Shown piece by piece: positions 24,985-36,592 of a DNA stretch of 64,000 nucleotides. The notes beneath the pieces are model-generated. The model did not search any database and had not been told where the DNA came from. It saw nothing but the letters and a program-made list of their open reading frames with translations. The stretch's first letter is position 1. Every line of letters begins with the position of its first letter. The translations under genes were made by a program, and so were the position numbers. The DNA is from Neurospora crassa OR74A (Eukaryota; Ascomycota; Sordariomycetes; Sordariales; Sordariaceae): NCBI RefSeq assembly GCF_000182925.2, contig NC_026506.1, positions 868,001 through 932,000 of the forward strand, written 5' to 3'.

Positions 24985-27128
24985 ATGGCGCGTAAACAAA
25001 CCCCGATCATGTCGATGGAGGCCATGTTAGATGAGGAGCGGAAAGAAGTTCTCGCCTTGCTGGAAGGACCCAACGGACAGGGATCGCGTTCTCGAGCTGG
25101 AAGTATGTTCGAAGACCGCTCAGTCTCACCCTTCACGACGCCACGGACTTCCGTGCGCAGCATGCTAGATATTGGTGATGACCACCTTTCTGCTGGCTCC
25201 CCCCTCCCCCCTCCCATTTCCCCCGTGCTCCCTCATGCTAAGACCGCTTCGTCATATCTAGCTCCGGTGCGAAGTATGCTCGACATCGCCCCTGGCCCGG
25301 CCAAACCTGTCCGCAGTATGCTCGACATCCCGGCCGCCACCAGCTCCAGGACGCCACTCAGCAATCCTAACTCGCCTATAGAACACAAATCCTACAAGGG
25401 CCCGCACCCACGCAGCTTGTCGGATGCAGGAATCAAGCCGGTCGAGTTTGGTCCCAGGGCCTCGGCACGGTCGAACCCGATGAACAGCTACCAGTTCGGC
25501 GACATTATCACCAACCCCAACCACACCGGTCAGGCCCTTCCCAAACGAGTCACACAGGGCGGGAAGCGCCAGAGTTCGTCAATGGTTGAGGTTATGAAGA
25601 GCAACGACGCCAGCAATCTGGTCCTTCCCAGCGAGAGGGGGCGTCACACCTCGCTCCCTGGCCCCGGTGTCTCGGCAGCGCGACCCTCGAATAAGTCCAA
25701 ATCCAAGTCCCCGCATGGCCGCTCCGGCATGCGTTCCAAGTCGCCCCACGAGTTGTTGGCCGAGCGACAACTTAGCCCTGCCGGACGTGCCTTGCTCGAC
25801 GAAGCTTTGGATTACAAGATGAACACCGCGTACAGACACCTATCGGATGCGGCTCTGGTCAGGTCGGGGGGCAACCTGGCAGAAGTGACACTACGAAAAA
25901 AGTCGGATGATACGCCTGGAAGTGGGAGATTGGTTAAGGACTATATGGGCCCGGATGGGGAGCCTTTGTTGGAAGATAGTAGTGAAGACAATGGGAGTTC
26001 GTCCGAAGGCGAGTTAGACAGGGGCAGGAAAGCCGCTCGGAATACCACTGAGACCAAAGCAAAGCAAGTTCCAGAGCTTGCGCAGGGAAACAAGCAGGTT
26101 AAGAGCTTATTGGCTGCGGCAGAGGAAGAACGTATGTTCAAGCGCCCTTGCACACGTTATGGTGCGAGAGAGAGATTGCTAACGGTCTTGATGGTGTAGG
26201 CATTCAGGTGGAAAAGCAACAGCCTCAGTATACATACCGATCCCTTCTTGACGAACCTGCAATTACGGTAACCGGACCGTCAGGGCGAACCCGCAAGCCT
26301 GGAGTGCACCCTGCGACGAGCTTTGATCTCCCGTCATCCGGATCCCGCACCCCTATGGATTCCGACACTGAGGCGGATCTTACCGATATCAAGCGCGCCC
26401 AGAACCTGTCGTTCGCGGTGACCCAAATCATCAGCCAGCCCGAGGTGCACCGAACCATCCAAATCATCACGCGTGGCGATTACTCCCAGCTGGTTCAGGA
26501 GACGCAGGACGAGCACAATCAGCCACGCAAATATCTGGTCGCCACCGACCTTAGTGAGGAGTCGACACACGCTCTGGAATGGGCTATCGGCACAGTTCTC
26601 AGAGACGGGGACACCCTCATAGCCATTTACTGTGTGGACGAAGAAACAGGCATTCTCGGCGCCGACGGCAACTCGCTCGCAGCAAGCATGCTCCCCGACG
26701 ACGCCAAGGCCATGAGAGAGGCAGCTACAGCGCTTGACAGAATGGCCAATAGCAAGAGCGCCATACAAAATGGAGGAGGCGCGGGCAGCCTCTCTCCCTT
26801 GGCAGCAACGAGCATGGAGGCATCGGGCATGCTATCAACAGGCAACAGCTCATCGGCGATTGGCGAGGATCCATCGCCGACGCCGTCGCACTCGAGCCGG
26901 GAGCGCAGCAGGGCCGAGGAGGAGAGATACCGCGCGGTTCAGGAGATTAGTGAGCGAGTGACCAAGCTGTTGCGCAAGACGAGGCTGCAGGTACGGGTGA
27001 TTGTGGAGGTGTTGCATTGCAAGAACCCAAAGCATCTGATTACGGAAGTGATTGATCATGTGAACCCGACGCTGGTGATTTTGGGGAGCAGAGGAAGGAG
27101 TGCACTCAAGGGGTATGTCCTTTTTTCC

Positions 27129-27160
<32 letters not shown>

Positions 27161-27394
27161 CCTTCCCTTTACTTGCCTCGATTTTCAAACATGGTACTAA
27201 CATGACTGGTAATGTGTAGTGTCATCCTCGGCTCCTTCTCCAACTACCTCGTCACCAAGAGCTCGGTCCCTGTCATGGTGGCCAGGAAACGCCTCAGGAA
27301 GCAGAGCAAGTACAAGAGGCTACCAGCGACGCACCAGGTCAACAATATCAATAACCCAACGGCGAGGAGCTTGGCCAGCGCAAAGATTGACTAG
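24985..27394 (+). CDS. Universal stress protein (USP) domain protein with long disordered N-terminus
   Basis: Model: exons 24985-26131, 26200-27112 and 27220-27394, 744 residues. The ATG sits in a strong CACCATGG context. Residues 1 to about 480 are Ser/Pro-rich and probably disordered. They carry three near-identical copies of V-R-S-M-L-D-I (DNA about 25150-25330) plus a related MEAMLDEE near the start. The USP alpha/beta domain begins near KYLVATDLSEESTHALEWAI and is interrupted by a Ser/Gly-rich insert. It ends with the ATP-binding signature G-x2-G-x9-G-S (GSRGRSALKGVILGS), which is split across the last intron, then SVPVMVARKRLR. The signature is intact, so ATP binding is likely. Family members act in stress responses, but the substrate or partner is unknown. 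The second intron contains a run of 31 T. The N-terminal repeats suggest a docking or phosphorylation module. Confidence 0.88.
27130..27160. repeat. T31 homopolymer in the last intron of the USP gene
   Basis: Thirty-one consecutive T begin 17 bases after the GTATGT donor. The tract is likely variable in length between strains. Confidence 0.9.
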
Positions 27395-30300
27395 AAACAA
27401 TCGGCGCCCCGTGCTAAGGGATGGACGAATTGAGCTGAGTAGCATTGGGGCCTTATTTCTTGGTAGATGGACTGCTTCGTTGGTAGATGAGGAGATCCGG
27501 ATAGCAAAGAACGATGGCTGTCATGGTTAAGGACAATAACGCGTGGTGGATATAATGGAGTCAGTTATTTAACTTAACTCTTACGACGGTTTCGATCAGA
27601 CGGGAAACCAGGAAGGAAAAGGAATAATAAAAGTAAGCGTAAGATCAATTACAAACGGGACTTGCTAAGCAGGACAACATGGAAGACTTTCGTAGAAGGT
27701 AGTGAAGGTTAATCGGATTCAGCGATCCTTTTTGTGCTTAACAGAAGATCTTAAGATCAATACCTATACAAATAGTACGATACATCCTTCATACTTTGGT
27801 CAAGGTTAAATGCTGTAAGTATCTTTCTTCTCCTGCAAATGCGTCAGTTAGCTTTTTTGCCATACTCGCTCTACTCTGATCGATTTCTTTCCATGTCCAT
27901 GCCCAGGAGCGAAGAGGGCGGTGCGGTTATAAAATGAGTGACGATGACGATGACGATCTGATATTATTACTTGTAATGTTCTTCATAACCCCGGTAATAC
28001 TATACTGATCGCACCAAGGTCAATCAATGTCTTACCTCGCCGTACGCCGACCTCCCTCCTGCCAGCATCCAATAGGTTAGGTTAGCGTGGTGAACTGCAA
28101 AGTGGCAGTAACTTTGCTATCCGTACAAAAGATAGCTGCTTTACTCACCTTTAATGTCCTGAATATTGTAAAGTAGCGGTACCGCGCTAACATGTCATGT
28201 ACCGGCAGAGGTCTACACTTTCATGTCCTCTCTCTTAAGCCTAAGGTTCAGTTAGTTGTTGTTGTTGTTGTTGTTGTTTGTTGATGTTGTTATTTTTAAA
28301 CGTTCTACTTCCGCTCCACCTCGATCGCAGGGCATATGAGACGTTAAGTTCGTTCTCAAACTCATTTGCGTCTATTACCAACCACACTGTTGTTGCAACT
28401 CTCGGTGAGTTTGGTAATGGAAAGCTATACTATACTATACTTTTTTTGCCAACTATACAACGAACCTAGTTACTACGGTATACATTACACACTATCATCA
28501 CTCCGGCTCAGAGTGCCCTACTACATACCTGCTCAACCCTGGTCATTAAGATTGATAACCGAGAATTGCCGGATCTTTCCCCTCTCTCACTTTCTCTCTC
28601 TTCACCTTGTCACTTTCTCTTCCCAGTCAAACTGGTTCACGTGAGAAGATTGAAGACTGGAGAGTGAGCTCAGCCATTGTCAGCTGATAAGCGAAAGCAT
28701 ACCCTTGTCGTAGATGTTGGACTGAGAGGACCGCAGAAAGAGGGGGGGGTGTGTGAGACCAGATACTCGACAAGGGGGTTACACAGAAAAGAGAAGGGAT
28801 CAGTGTACCGATGCCATGTCTTCTTCTTCTCACAGTCCAGTCCAGTACGTAACCTGTCTTGCTTCTTCTTCTATTATAGGACTTTTCTCCTGACAACTAT
28901 TCCACTCATTGGATAGGGGTGAATTGCTTGAAGGTTGAATCTTGAATAACAACAACAACTCTTTAGTTCTCTCTCCTTCGTACGTATTTCGGAAGTCCGT
29001 CCCGTTCGTTGTTAACAAAGTCGTAATGGACCTGAGGGGGGCACGGGGGGGAGGAGGAACTCCGTCCTATCAGTTTATCGATAAGTCTAAGAAGCGGGGC
29101 GATACGTAACCGACCAATCGTCCCCGCTTCTCTCTCAAAGTGCCCCATCCACATCCATGACAACGATCGGACGGGTCCGTGGGCTCGACGGATGACGGTT
29201 TGGTTGGTGGATCCACTTAGGTAGATGACGTTTTGGTTTTGACAGATGGATGATGGCAACGATAGTGTTTGATAGGGGGATAGAAATATGCAAATTTGTA
29301 TGCGGTATGGTGGCTTAACTTGGAAGGCATATACAAGAGGGTATCAACGAGGAGGTCGGAAGGGAAATAGAGAAGAAAGAAAGAAAGAACGAACGAAGAA
29401 AAAAAAATAAGGAGAAAAGAGAAAGAAGAAAGAAAACAAAGGGAGGGATGTCGGGAAATGGAAGGGAGAGAAACTGAACCGCTCTTGTCAAACGCAACCA
29501 CTCAACCACTCACGCACTGGAGCAACCTCATTCCGGTCTAAACGAAAGACGGACGGGGAGACGGGAGAAAGAGATGAATACTAGGAACCACACTCACTGG
29601 CAGCAAAGACGGAAGAGATTGAAAACGATTCGACAAACTGTCATGTGGTGAAACACCAGTTTGTAGGCAATAATCACCCAATGGGAGTTGTCTGCTATCC
29701 TCCCTTTGGACTGTCCAGTGTCCAGCACTGCAGTGTAGCGAACGAACGAACAAATCAACAAAGACGTGTAGACAAACGGAAGACGGTTGCAACAAGTGGA
29801 AGTCAACTGAACTCGGCGGTGGGGTTGTTGTTGTTGTTACTGGCTATGTGTGTCTCACGGGAGATTCCTCGTCCAGCCATTTCGTTTAGATGGGTTCTGC
29901 CGCCGTCGCCGCAACGCATGTGCGCGCGTGAGGACCGTTGACGCTTGACGGGATGGAGGGTGGATGCGTTGGACGATTGGTCTTGCCCGTTCAAGGGTTC
30001 TCTATACCTACCTACCACTGTGAGAGATGGTGGTGTGGTGGGAGAGGAAGGAGACGAGTGGATTCCACTTCAGTTGGAAGAGGGGAGGACAAGAACGAAG
30101 GAAGAGAGTGGAGGGGGAGGGGAGGGGGACTGCCGCCATGGCCCATGGGAGAGGGTAGGTAGACACAGGACCAGGGCATGGGCATGGGCATGGCATGGAG
30201 ATGGAGATGGGGATAGGGATGGGGATGGTACGGTACTCCAAGGTAGGTGGAGATGATGGAGACTTTCCATCGACGACAACTGGGGACTTGAATGGATGTT

Positions 30301-30928
30301 CCAACTTTGTCCCTCCCCCACCGCACACCACATTCCATACACACATGCCATTCCACCCACTCTACCATAGTGTATTCCCAACTCGACCACTAGCTCCATT
30401 CTGTACAGCCGCCGCAAGGCATCTTTTCGTCGACCAAGATAGCAAATCCCATCTGATCGCTCGACAGGGTCAGAGTCTTGGCTTATCTCACTGCAAGCAC
30501 TTTAACAGCGGTACCTCTCTTGTGCCTCAGCAAAGGTACGACAGTACTCTCCCCTCCAGATCCAACCTTGGCGCCCAAACGCCGCTCCCCCAGCTGCCGC
30601 ATTCCATCCCATCGAAGGTAGGGTACATCCATCCCATCCACCACCATCCGCAGCATCATCCCAGAGTGCCCCATCTTTCACCTCGACATCGCAAGGCACC
30701 AGGTCCACCACATCCGAAAGAGGGCCCCGATACCTTGACCAAACCACCACGACCATTGGCGGCGCATAACCAGCAGAGCCAGGCGACCACGATAGCGACT
30801 AGTTAGGAAGAGCGCCGACCCGTTTTCTCGACCGCGCAAGCAGGCAATTGGCGTCAATCGGTGTTGCGACCAGTTGCGATTGCTGCCTTGCGCCCAAATC
30901 CTCAGAAGGAGACGGCCACTTCGATCCG
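27395..30928. other. Long intergenic region upstream of the two-anchor membrane protein gene
   Basis: About 3.5 kb with no supported gene. It contains GTT, GAAA and pyrimidine-rich low-complexity blocks, and near 30,170-30,240 a set of GGCATG and GATGGG words. A 203-codon frame at 30195-30806 is rich in His, Pro and Ser and starts in that repeat, so I treat it as chance. The 3' end probably holds a long leader for the gene starting at 30929. Confidence 0.5.
28254..28278. repeat. (GTT)n microsatellite
   Basis: About eight GTT units lie in non-coding DNA. Confidence 0.85.
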
Positions 30929-33925
30929 ATGCAGTCACTCTTCACCGTCAACAGCAACATATCACTCATAAGCCTAACCATTGCGCCAAGCGCCTGGGTC
31001 GCTACTCTTGTCGTCTTCCTCTTCTTTCTCTACTTTTATCTGCCGCAACTCGTCTCCTTGAAGGCCTTGTTCTTCCGCTTCAACTTCCTCGATAAAGCCA
31101 ACAAACACGCCGGCGCATACTCAACTGCGCCCAGAGACCCAAGATATCGAGAGGGGATTGAAGACATCAACCGTCGCAATTGGAATCGCAACCATTATCT
31201 GCGTCAGTATCGCGGCGCCGACTACGACAACGACGACTACTATCAACAGTATCAGTATCAGCACCAGGATTATCCACACGACGACGGTGGCGCGCAAAGG
31301 ATAGAAGGAAAGGAACTACATTACCGGCAACATCAACAGAAAGCCATCGCTGATAAGCCACTTCCGGCGCTATTAGAATTCTTTGGCAGAAAGAAAAGCA
31401 ACGACAGCAACATCAGCAGTGGCGGCACCAGTCCCGCTGACAGCCCCAGGAAGTTGACCAAAGAAAGAGACAAGGAAAAGAGCCGAGGACTTTCGTCGTT
31501 CGGTCGCAAGATCATCTACCGCACCAGCAGAGATTCTTCACCGAGTCAAGTCCCCAGCAGCGCGCGCCACGTCATCAGCTACGGCCCGCGCCAAATCTTT
31601 GCCAGCCATGACAGCTGCAACGGCGGCCCCGCCGAAGAACCTAGGGCATCTCGACCATCTTCTCGACGATTCACTGGAGGACTTCGAGCACTGTCACTCG
31701 CTCCCGGTAAGCCGGAGCAACAGCCGCTTCTTCAGCATCCCCCTCCCGACTACTTCAGCCAAAGGCGAAACTCCGCACCCCCAACATCCCCATCATCACC
31801 AGCAGGCGACACCGTTCGGGTACCCATCAGTGCATTCGGGCTTCCGGAGCGACGACACGGAGAGCGACATGAGCGACCAGGAGGTGGATGGCGGGGAAGC
31901 GTCACACGGTGGCTACAGCCCGCCAGCGTGGAGGCGCCTCGCCAACGGCGACCGCAGCAGCGGCTTCTGGCGCAAGGCTAATTCGCGTCTCAATGCTATC
32001 GACCCGCTCTTGCTGAGCGGGTTCGGTGGTCTCGGCGGTGGATTAGGGAACGGCGGGTGGTCAAGAGAGTTCGAAACTAGTCCCGAGTATGATAGCATGA
32101 ATGAAGACGATATGGACCAGGACGCAATCTTGCAGAAAGCCATCAGGACAAGGCTACCAACGGGAAGCCTGAGTCCCGAAAAGGAGAGGAGTCCGGAACC
32201 AGAGTATGCGCGGCGTCAGCAGTTGCAAAAGCAGGCCGAACGCCAACAGCAGCACCAAAGGTTGGCGCCGGTGATCGAGGAAGACGATGTCAAGATCAAG
32301 GAAGAACCGATGGAGGAGGATGCGGGCATGGTTTTGAGGGGGTTACCCCGTAAGGGCCCTGATAACTGTTCGTTTGCTTTCTTTGTTCCCTTTCATCATC
32401 CATCACCCTTTCATAGCTCCCAAAATGAGAGATCCATCATGACATAAGAAAAAGTAAGACATCTGAACGGCTAACTCCGTCACTCCACTGTAGACTTCCG
32501 CTTTGCGGTCAGGGCAGAAGTCCATCAACGCACAGAACCCATTGAAACAGCCGTCACTTTCTTGCGCAAATGGCTCGGCCCGTTGACCACGTCGTGGTCA
32601 TCCATGTTCCTGTCGGGCCTCGTAGCCATTCTCTCTTATGCCGCCATGCGCTCGCTCTTTCAGCCGGCGTCCATGAGCCCCGTGCCTGATCTCGTCAAGG
32701 TGGCCGGTGTGGCGCGCTCCTTTGAGCCGCTCATTTACTACTCCGAGAATGGCATCCAGCAAGTGGGCGACCTGCAAGCGACCGGTGTGGCGGTATGGGA
32801 TCTGGGCGAGAGTGTACGGAGCAGTAACCTCACGTCGGCACCGATCATCGTCAAAGAGCTGGACGAGTTGAGCGAAAGTCTCAAAACGCTGGCTATCGAA
32901 CTAACCAAATTCTTCGCCAACGTAGACGGTGACATCGACGGGTATGTCCTCCTCCCCTCTATATCCCATCCCATTCATTAAAATCATTATACTAACAAAG
33001 TACCGGCAGCATCCTAATAGTAATGGACTGGGCCCGCCGCGAGCTCTCCCAACTGCAACACCTCCCCTCGCCTCCCTTATCCTCCTTCTTCGACAACGTC
33101 CACAACCTCCTCTCCGCCTTCGGCATTCTCGAAGACCCCTCCACCTCGCAACCCACCCGCCTCGGCCTCATCGCCACCTCCCTCTTCGGCCCTTCCACCC
33201 CACAGCGCACAAGAACCACCCTCCAACGCACCTTCAACGAGTTCCTTGCCGTTCTAGAAGAAGCCATCACCAACGAGCTGCAGCACTCCCTCGCCATCTT
33301 TGCCCTCTTCGAAGCCATCGACCACCAATTCCTGAACCTGGCGCGCACCGTCGTCCGCGAAAGTTCCCTGCAGGAAGAACTACACGCAGATCTACTGTCC
33401 TCTCTCTGGACGCGCATCCTGGGCGCCAAGGCAAGCGATATCCAGAAATACGAACGGAACCGCCTTCTTTTGCTGAACGTCCGGGAAAAGACGGTGCGCA
33501 ACAAGGGGATCTTGGTGGAACATAACCATAAGCTCCTGGCGCTGAAGGCGTCCCTGGAGAATCTGCGGCGGAAACTGGTGTCTCCGCTGGTTAGAAGCGT
33601 GAATAGCTCGACTTTGACGATTGATGAGCAGATTCGGGGATTGGAAGACGTGGGCGTTTACCTCGAGGGGGTCAGGACGAGGCAGAAGGGGAAACTGATG
33701 GAGATGTTGTATGGTGGGGGTAGTTATAGGGCCGGGATTGGGTCGGACGGGGGCGGCGGCGGTCAGGGAAGCAGTGGTGGTGGTGGATATGGAGGAGGGC
33801 AGCAGTATGGGGAGCAGCACAGGGAGGTGAGGTTGGTTGCTGATGCTGGTGGTCACGGTTATGGTTATGGAAGTGCAAGTGGTGCGACTAGGAGTGTGCA
33901 TGAGTCGCATAGGGGGGAGCAATGA
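30929..33925 (+). CDS. Predicted membrane protein of unknown function, with an internal frame conflict
   Basis: I do not recognise this family. A frame-consistent model is exons 30929-31706, 31759-32349, 32494-32941 and 33010-33925 (910 residues). The last two introns are well supported (GTAAGG with a GGCTAAC branch point, and GTATGT). The first (31707-31758, 52 bp) is doubtful. The protein has an N-terminal membrane segment (about residues 22-45, WVATLVVFLFFLYFYLPQLV), a long polar, Gln/Ser/Pro-rich middle, a second hydrophobic segment (SSMFLSGLVAILSYAAMRSL), then a helical region (KELDELSESLKTLAIELTKF, NRLLLLNVREKTVRNKG) and a Gly/Tyr-rich tail. Third-position GC shows the reading frame changing near 31,634-31,650 rather than at the modelled intron, so this is either a frameshift or an undetected splice. 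The gene could also be read as two overlapping genes (second ATG at 31608), but that is less likely. Confidence 0.6.
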
Positions 33926-34699
33926 GTAGTTAGTGTGAGGTTCTGATGAACGTTGAGTTATGGATGGTATGGTTACGGTATGGATTGGATTGGATATTCA
34001 TGGACATGGATTTGGCATTTGGGAAGGGAATGGACACAAAGATGATGGAAGGGAAACATCAGCATACTCGGTGCTTGAGGTGTATGGGTGTATGGGTGTA
34101 CTAGGGTGTTGGTGTTTGTGTGAACCGGAACGGGGGGGGATCTTGTGGTTTTGTCTACACACTTCTGCATCGGTTGGTTCTGTCTGGTCTGGCTTTGTGC
34201 TTTACGGTAAGTGAAAGGGGGCCGGCTGGTCTGCTTTCCATCATCATTGGGATACATCAATTTTCTTTTTCAGGACTACTTGCTTGTCTTTCTTGTCAGT
34301 TATTTCCTATTGTTGTCAGCATCATGGGACAGTCATTCACTCATTTGAATACGGAGTTATGTGCCTTGGGTACAACGGCCGGAGAAAGGGAGTTACTCCA
34401 GGTGTTGTCACTGGTGGTTATCTCTTTGTGGGGGCTTCACAACCCTTTCGGACTAGTCTAGGTTTATTACTATGGTAGGTAGATAGGCGTTTCACCCTGA
34501 GTTTACTTTGAATTCTTCTCATCACAAACAATTGTGAGATATGCATGTGTATAGTGTTGTATTTCGTATTACTATGGGATATCAATCATACAATCATCAT
34601 CCATTACCTCCCCAACCGACCTCTTCGTCAAAATTTTCGAACACCACAACCTTCCCTTCCACCTTCACCTAACCGCCCAAAACACCATCCAAACCCTCC
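33926..34699. other. Short intergenic region between convergent genes
   Basis: Shared 3' flank of the membrane-protein gene (+) and the transporter gene (-). GGAT/ATGG words near 33,960-34,010 give weak repetitiveness. No gene is supported. Confidence 0.7.
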
Positions 34700-36552
34700 T
34701 TACTGAGCAGGACTTACCTTCTTCTCAATACTCACCTCCTCCGCCCCCTCCGCCTCCCCCAACTCTCCAATCTCCTCCCCCTTCCTCAATCCCAGTTGCC
34801 GCGTATCATAGCCATTCTCCTCGAGGAAAGCCCTGAACCTCGCATCCTCCGCCTGGATCGTATCCTGTCCAATATGCGGCAAGCAAAACAGCACCAACAC
34901 CGCACTCAAGACACACAAACTACTCGACACCCAAAAGGGGTACTGCGCCGCCAGGCGCTCATCCCCTCCACCCGCCGCCTCAATATAGGGGAACACCCAC
35001 GTCCCGACAAAGGCACCGATCTTGCCCACGGCCGCCGCCAGTCCGTAATACTGTCCCCTGATGCCCGTGGCGCACGTCTTGGCCGCGATGAGGCCAATGT
35101 TGTTTCCCGGTCCTAGCTCGCCCAGACTCTGGAAGATGCCGTAGACGACAGCAAAAGCAGCGACGCGACCGGGCTGCGCAAGGGACGAGTAGCACGCGGC
35201 CATGATGAAGCCCACAATGGCCTGCAAAAAGACGCCGAGCGCCAAGGCGTAGCGGGGCCCCAGCAGGTCCGAGACGGGCGCGCCCAGCATGGTGCCGGGG
35301 ATGTAAAAGAGGTTGATGACGGTGTTCCAGCCAAAGATGGTGGTCAGGGGCGAGTCGGCCGGGTAGATGTTGGCGACGATTTTGGGCGAGTAGATGCCGA
35401 AGCTGTACGCACTAAAGTCGTAGATGAACCAGATGAGGGAGACAATGAAGAGACGGAAGCCGTAGAAGCGCAGGACGAGGAGGTAAGGGGTGCGAGCGTT
35501 CTTCATGCTGTTTTTCTGGAACTCTTCGGGTTCGGAGACGAAGAGGCGCAAGACAAAGAGCACGAGGGGGAAGGCGACGCCGATGCCGAGACTGGTGCGC
35601 CAGATGGTGGAGAGGTGGCCGTTGTGGCAGGCGGCGGAAACGACGTAGGGAACAAAGGCGCCGATGACGAAACCCCAGTCGATCATGGAATTGGTGAAGA
35701 GGATGAACCACATGTTGCGCTGGCCGGACTTGAGCTCGCCCGTGTTTTCGGCGCAGCCGACGGAGCCAGCGGGGTATTCGCCTCCGATGCCGAGGCCGAC
35801 CTTGGTAACAGGAGGTGTTAGTTTGATATATGAAAGAGGATTGGGAGGGAAAGTGGAATAGAAGAGAAAAAGGCTTACAAAAAAGCGCCAGGCGGTAAGG
35901 ATGTTGAACATGCCGACTGCGTCGCCCTTGTAGTAACTTCCTGCGGCAAGGGCGGCGAAGATGATGAGGATAATGGTTGAGACTAGGAGGGAGTTTGTTC
36001 GTGACCATTTATCGGATCTTTTGTTTTTCAGTGTTAGTTCTCCACTGTTTTTTTTATTTTATTTCATTTTCGCCGTTGAGGGGCCTCGAAAGTGAAGAGA
36101 GAGAGACTCACAGATATCCAAACAATAACATCCCCACCACCGTTCCGGCAAACGCAATGTCGCCCACATACTTCTTCGCGTTCGAGTTTCTCCAGACTTC
36201 CTGATATTCTCGGTCTAAAATGGTGACGACGGAGCCGATGACCTGTATGAAGCATTGTTCCTGTCAGTCTTCCATTTTCTCGTCTTTTGAATTTGCAAAT
36301 GCCTTGTGCTTTACGTCGAGTGTAATTCCGCTTCAAGCAAAGTGGAGAGAAACTGATAAGACATACATTGTTGATATAACCATCCGAAAAGAGTCCAGCA
36401 CCACACGCAATCACAGGAATGAGATTCTTCCAGTTCGTCTTTCCCACGGTTGCCCCTTCGTTGACGAGGGTATCGACATTGGCGTCTCGTTGCTGATCGA
36501 CGGGTTGCGCTGTGGTCTTAACTTCGGCCTTGCGCTGGCCGAATCCGAACAT
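34700..36552 (-). CDS. MFS transporter, GIT1-like glycerophosphoinositol/phosphate permease family
   Basis: Model: exons 36552-36367, 36242-36112, 36017-35879 and 35800-34700 on the minus strand, 518 residues, about 12 membrane segments. The sugar-porter-like start of the phosphate:proton symporter branch is clear: IACGAGLFSDGYINN in the first helix, GTVVGMLLFGYLSDKWSR with the loop 2-3 motif, and VGLGIGGEYPAGSVGCAE in helix 4. Acidic and polar ends are cytosolic. Family role: uptake of glycerophosphodiesters such as glycerophosphoinositol, or of phosphate, by proton symport at the plasma membrane. The second and third introns have good CTAAC branch points but end in AAG rather than CAG or TAG. 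The third is a multiple of three with no in-frame stop, so retention would add 26 residues inside the transporter. A GT repeat lies in the 5' leader. Phosphate control is likely but not visible here. Confidence 0.88.
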
Positions 36553-36569
36553 GGTTGTTGCGCCGGGGT

Positions 36570-36592
36570 ATGTGTGTGTGTGTGTGTGTGTA
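36570..36592. repeat. (GT)n microsatellite in the transporter 5' leader
   Basis: About ten GT units begin 18 bases upstream of the transporter ATG, probably inside its untranslated leader. Confidence 0.9.

Noticed and set aside
30195-30806. 203-codon open frame before the membrane-protein gene
   Set aside because: It begins in a GATGGG/GGCATG repeat, is His/Pro-rich and has no splice-supported link to the downstream gene.
31707-31758. 52-bp intron joining the two halves of the membrane protein
   Set aside because: It restores frame and has a GTAAGC donor, so it is kept in the model, but third-position GC suggests its flank is coding in the other frame; I do not treat it as established.
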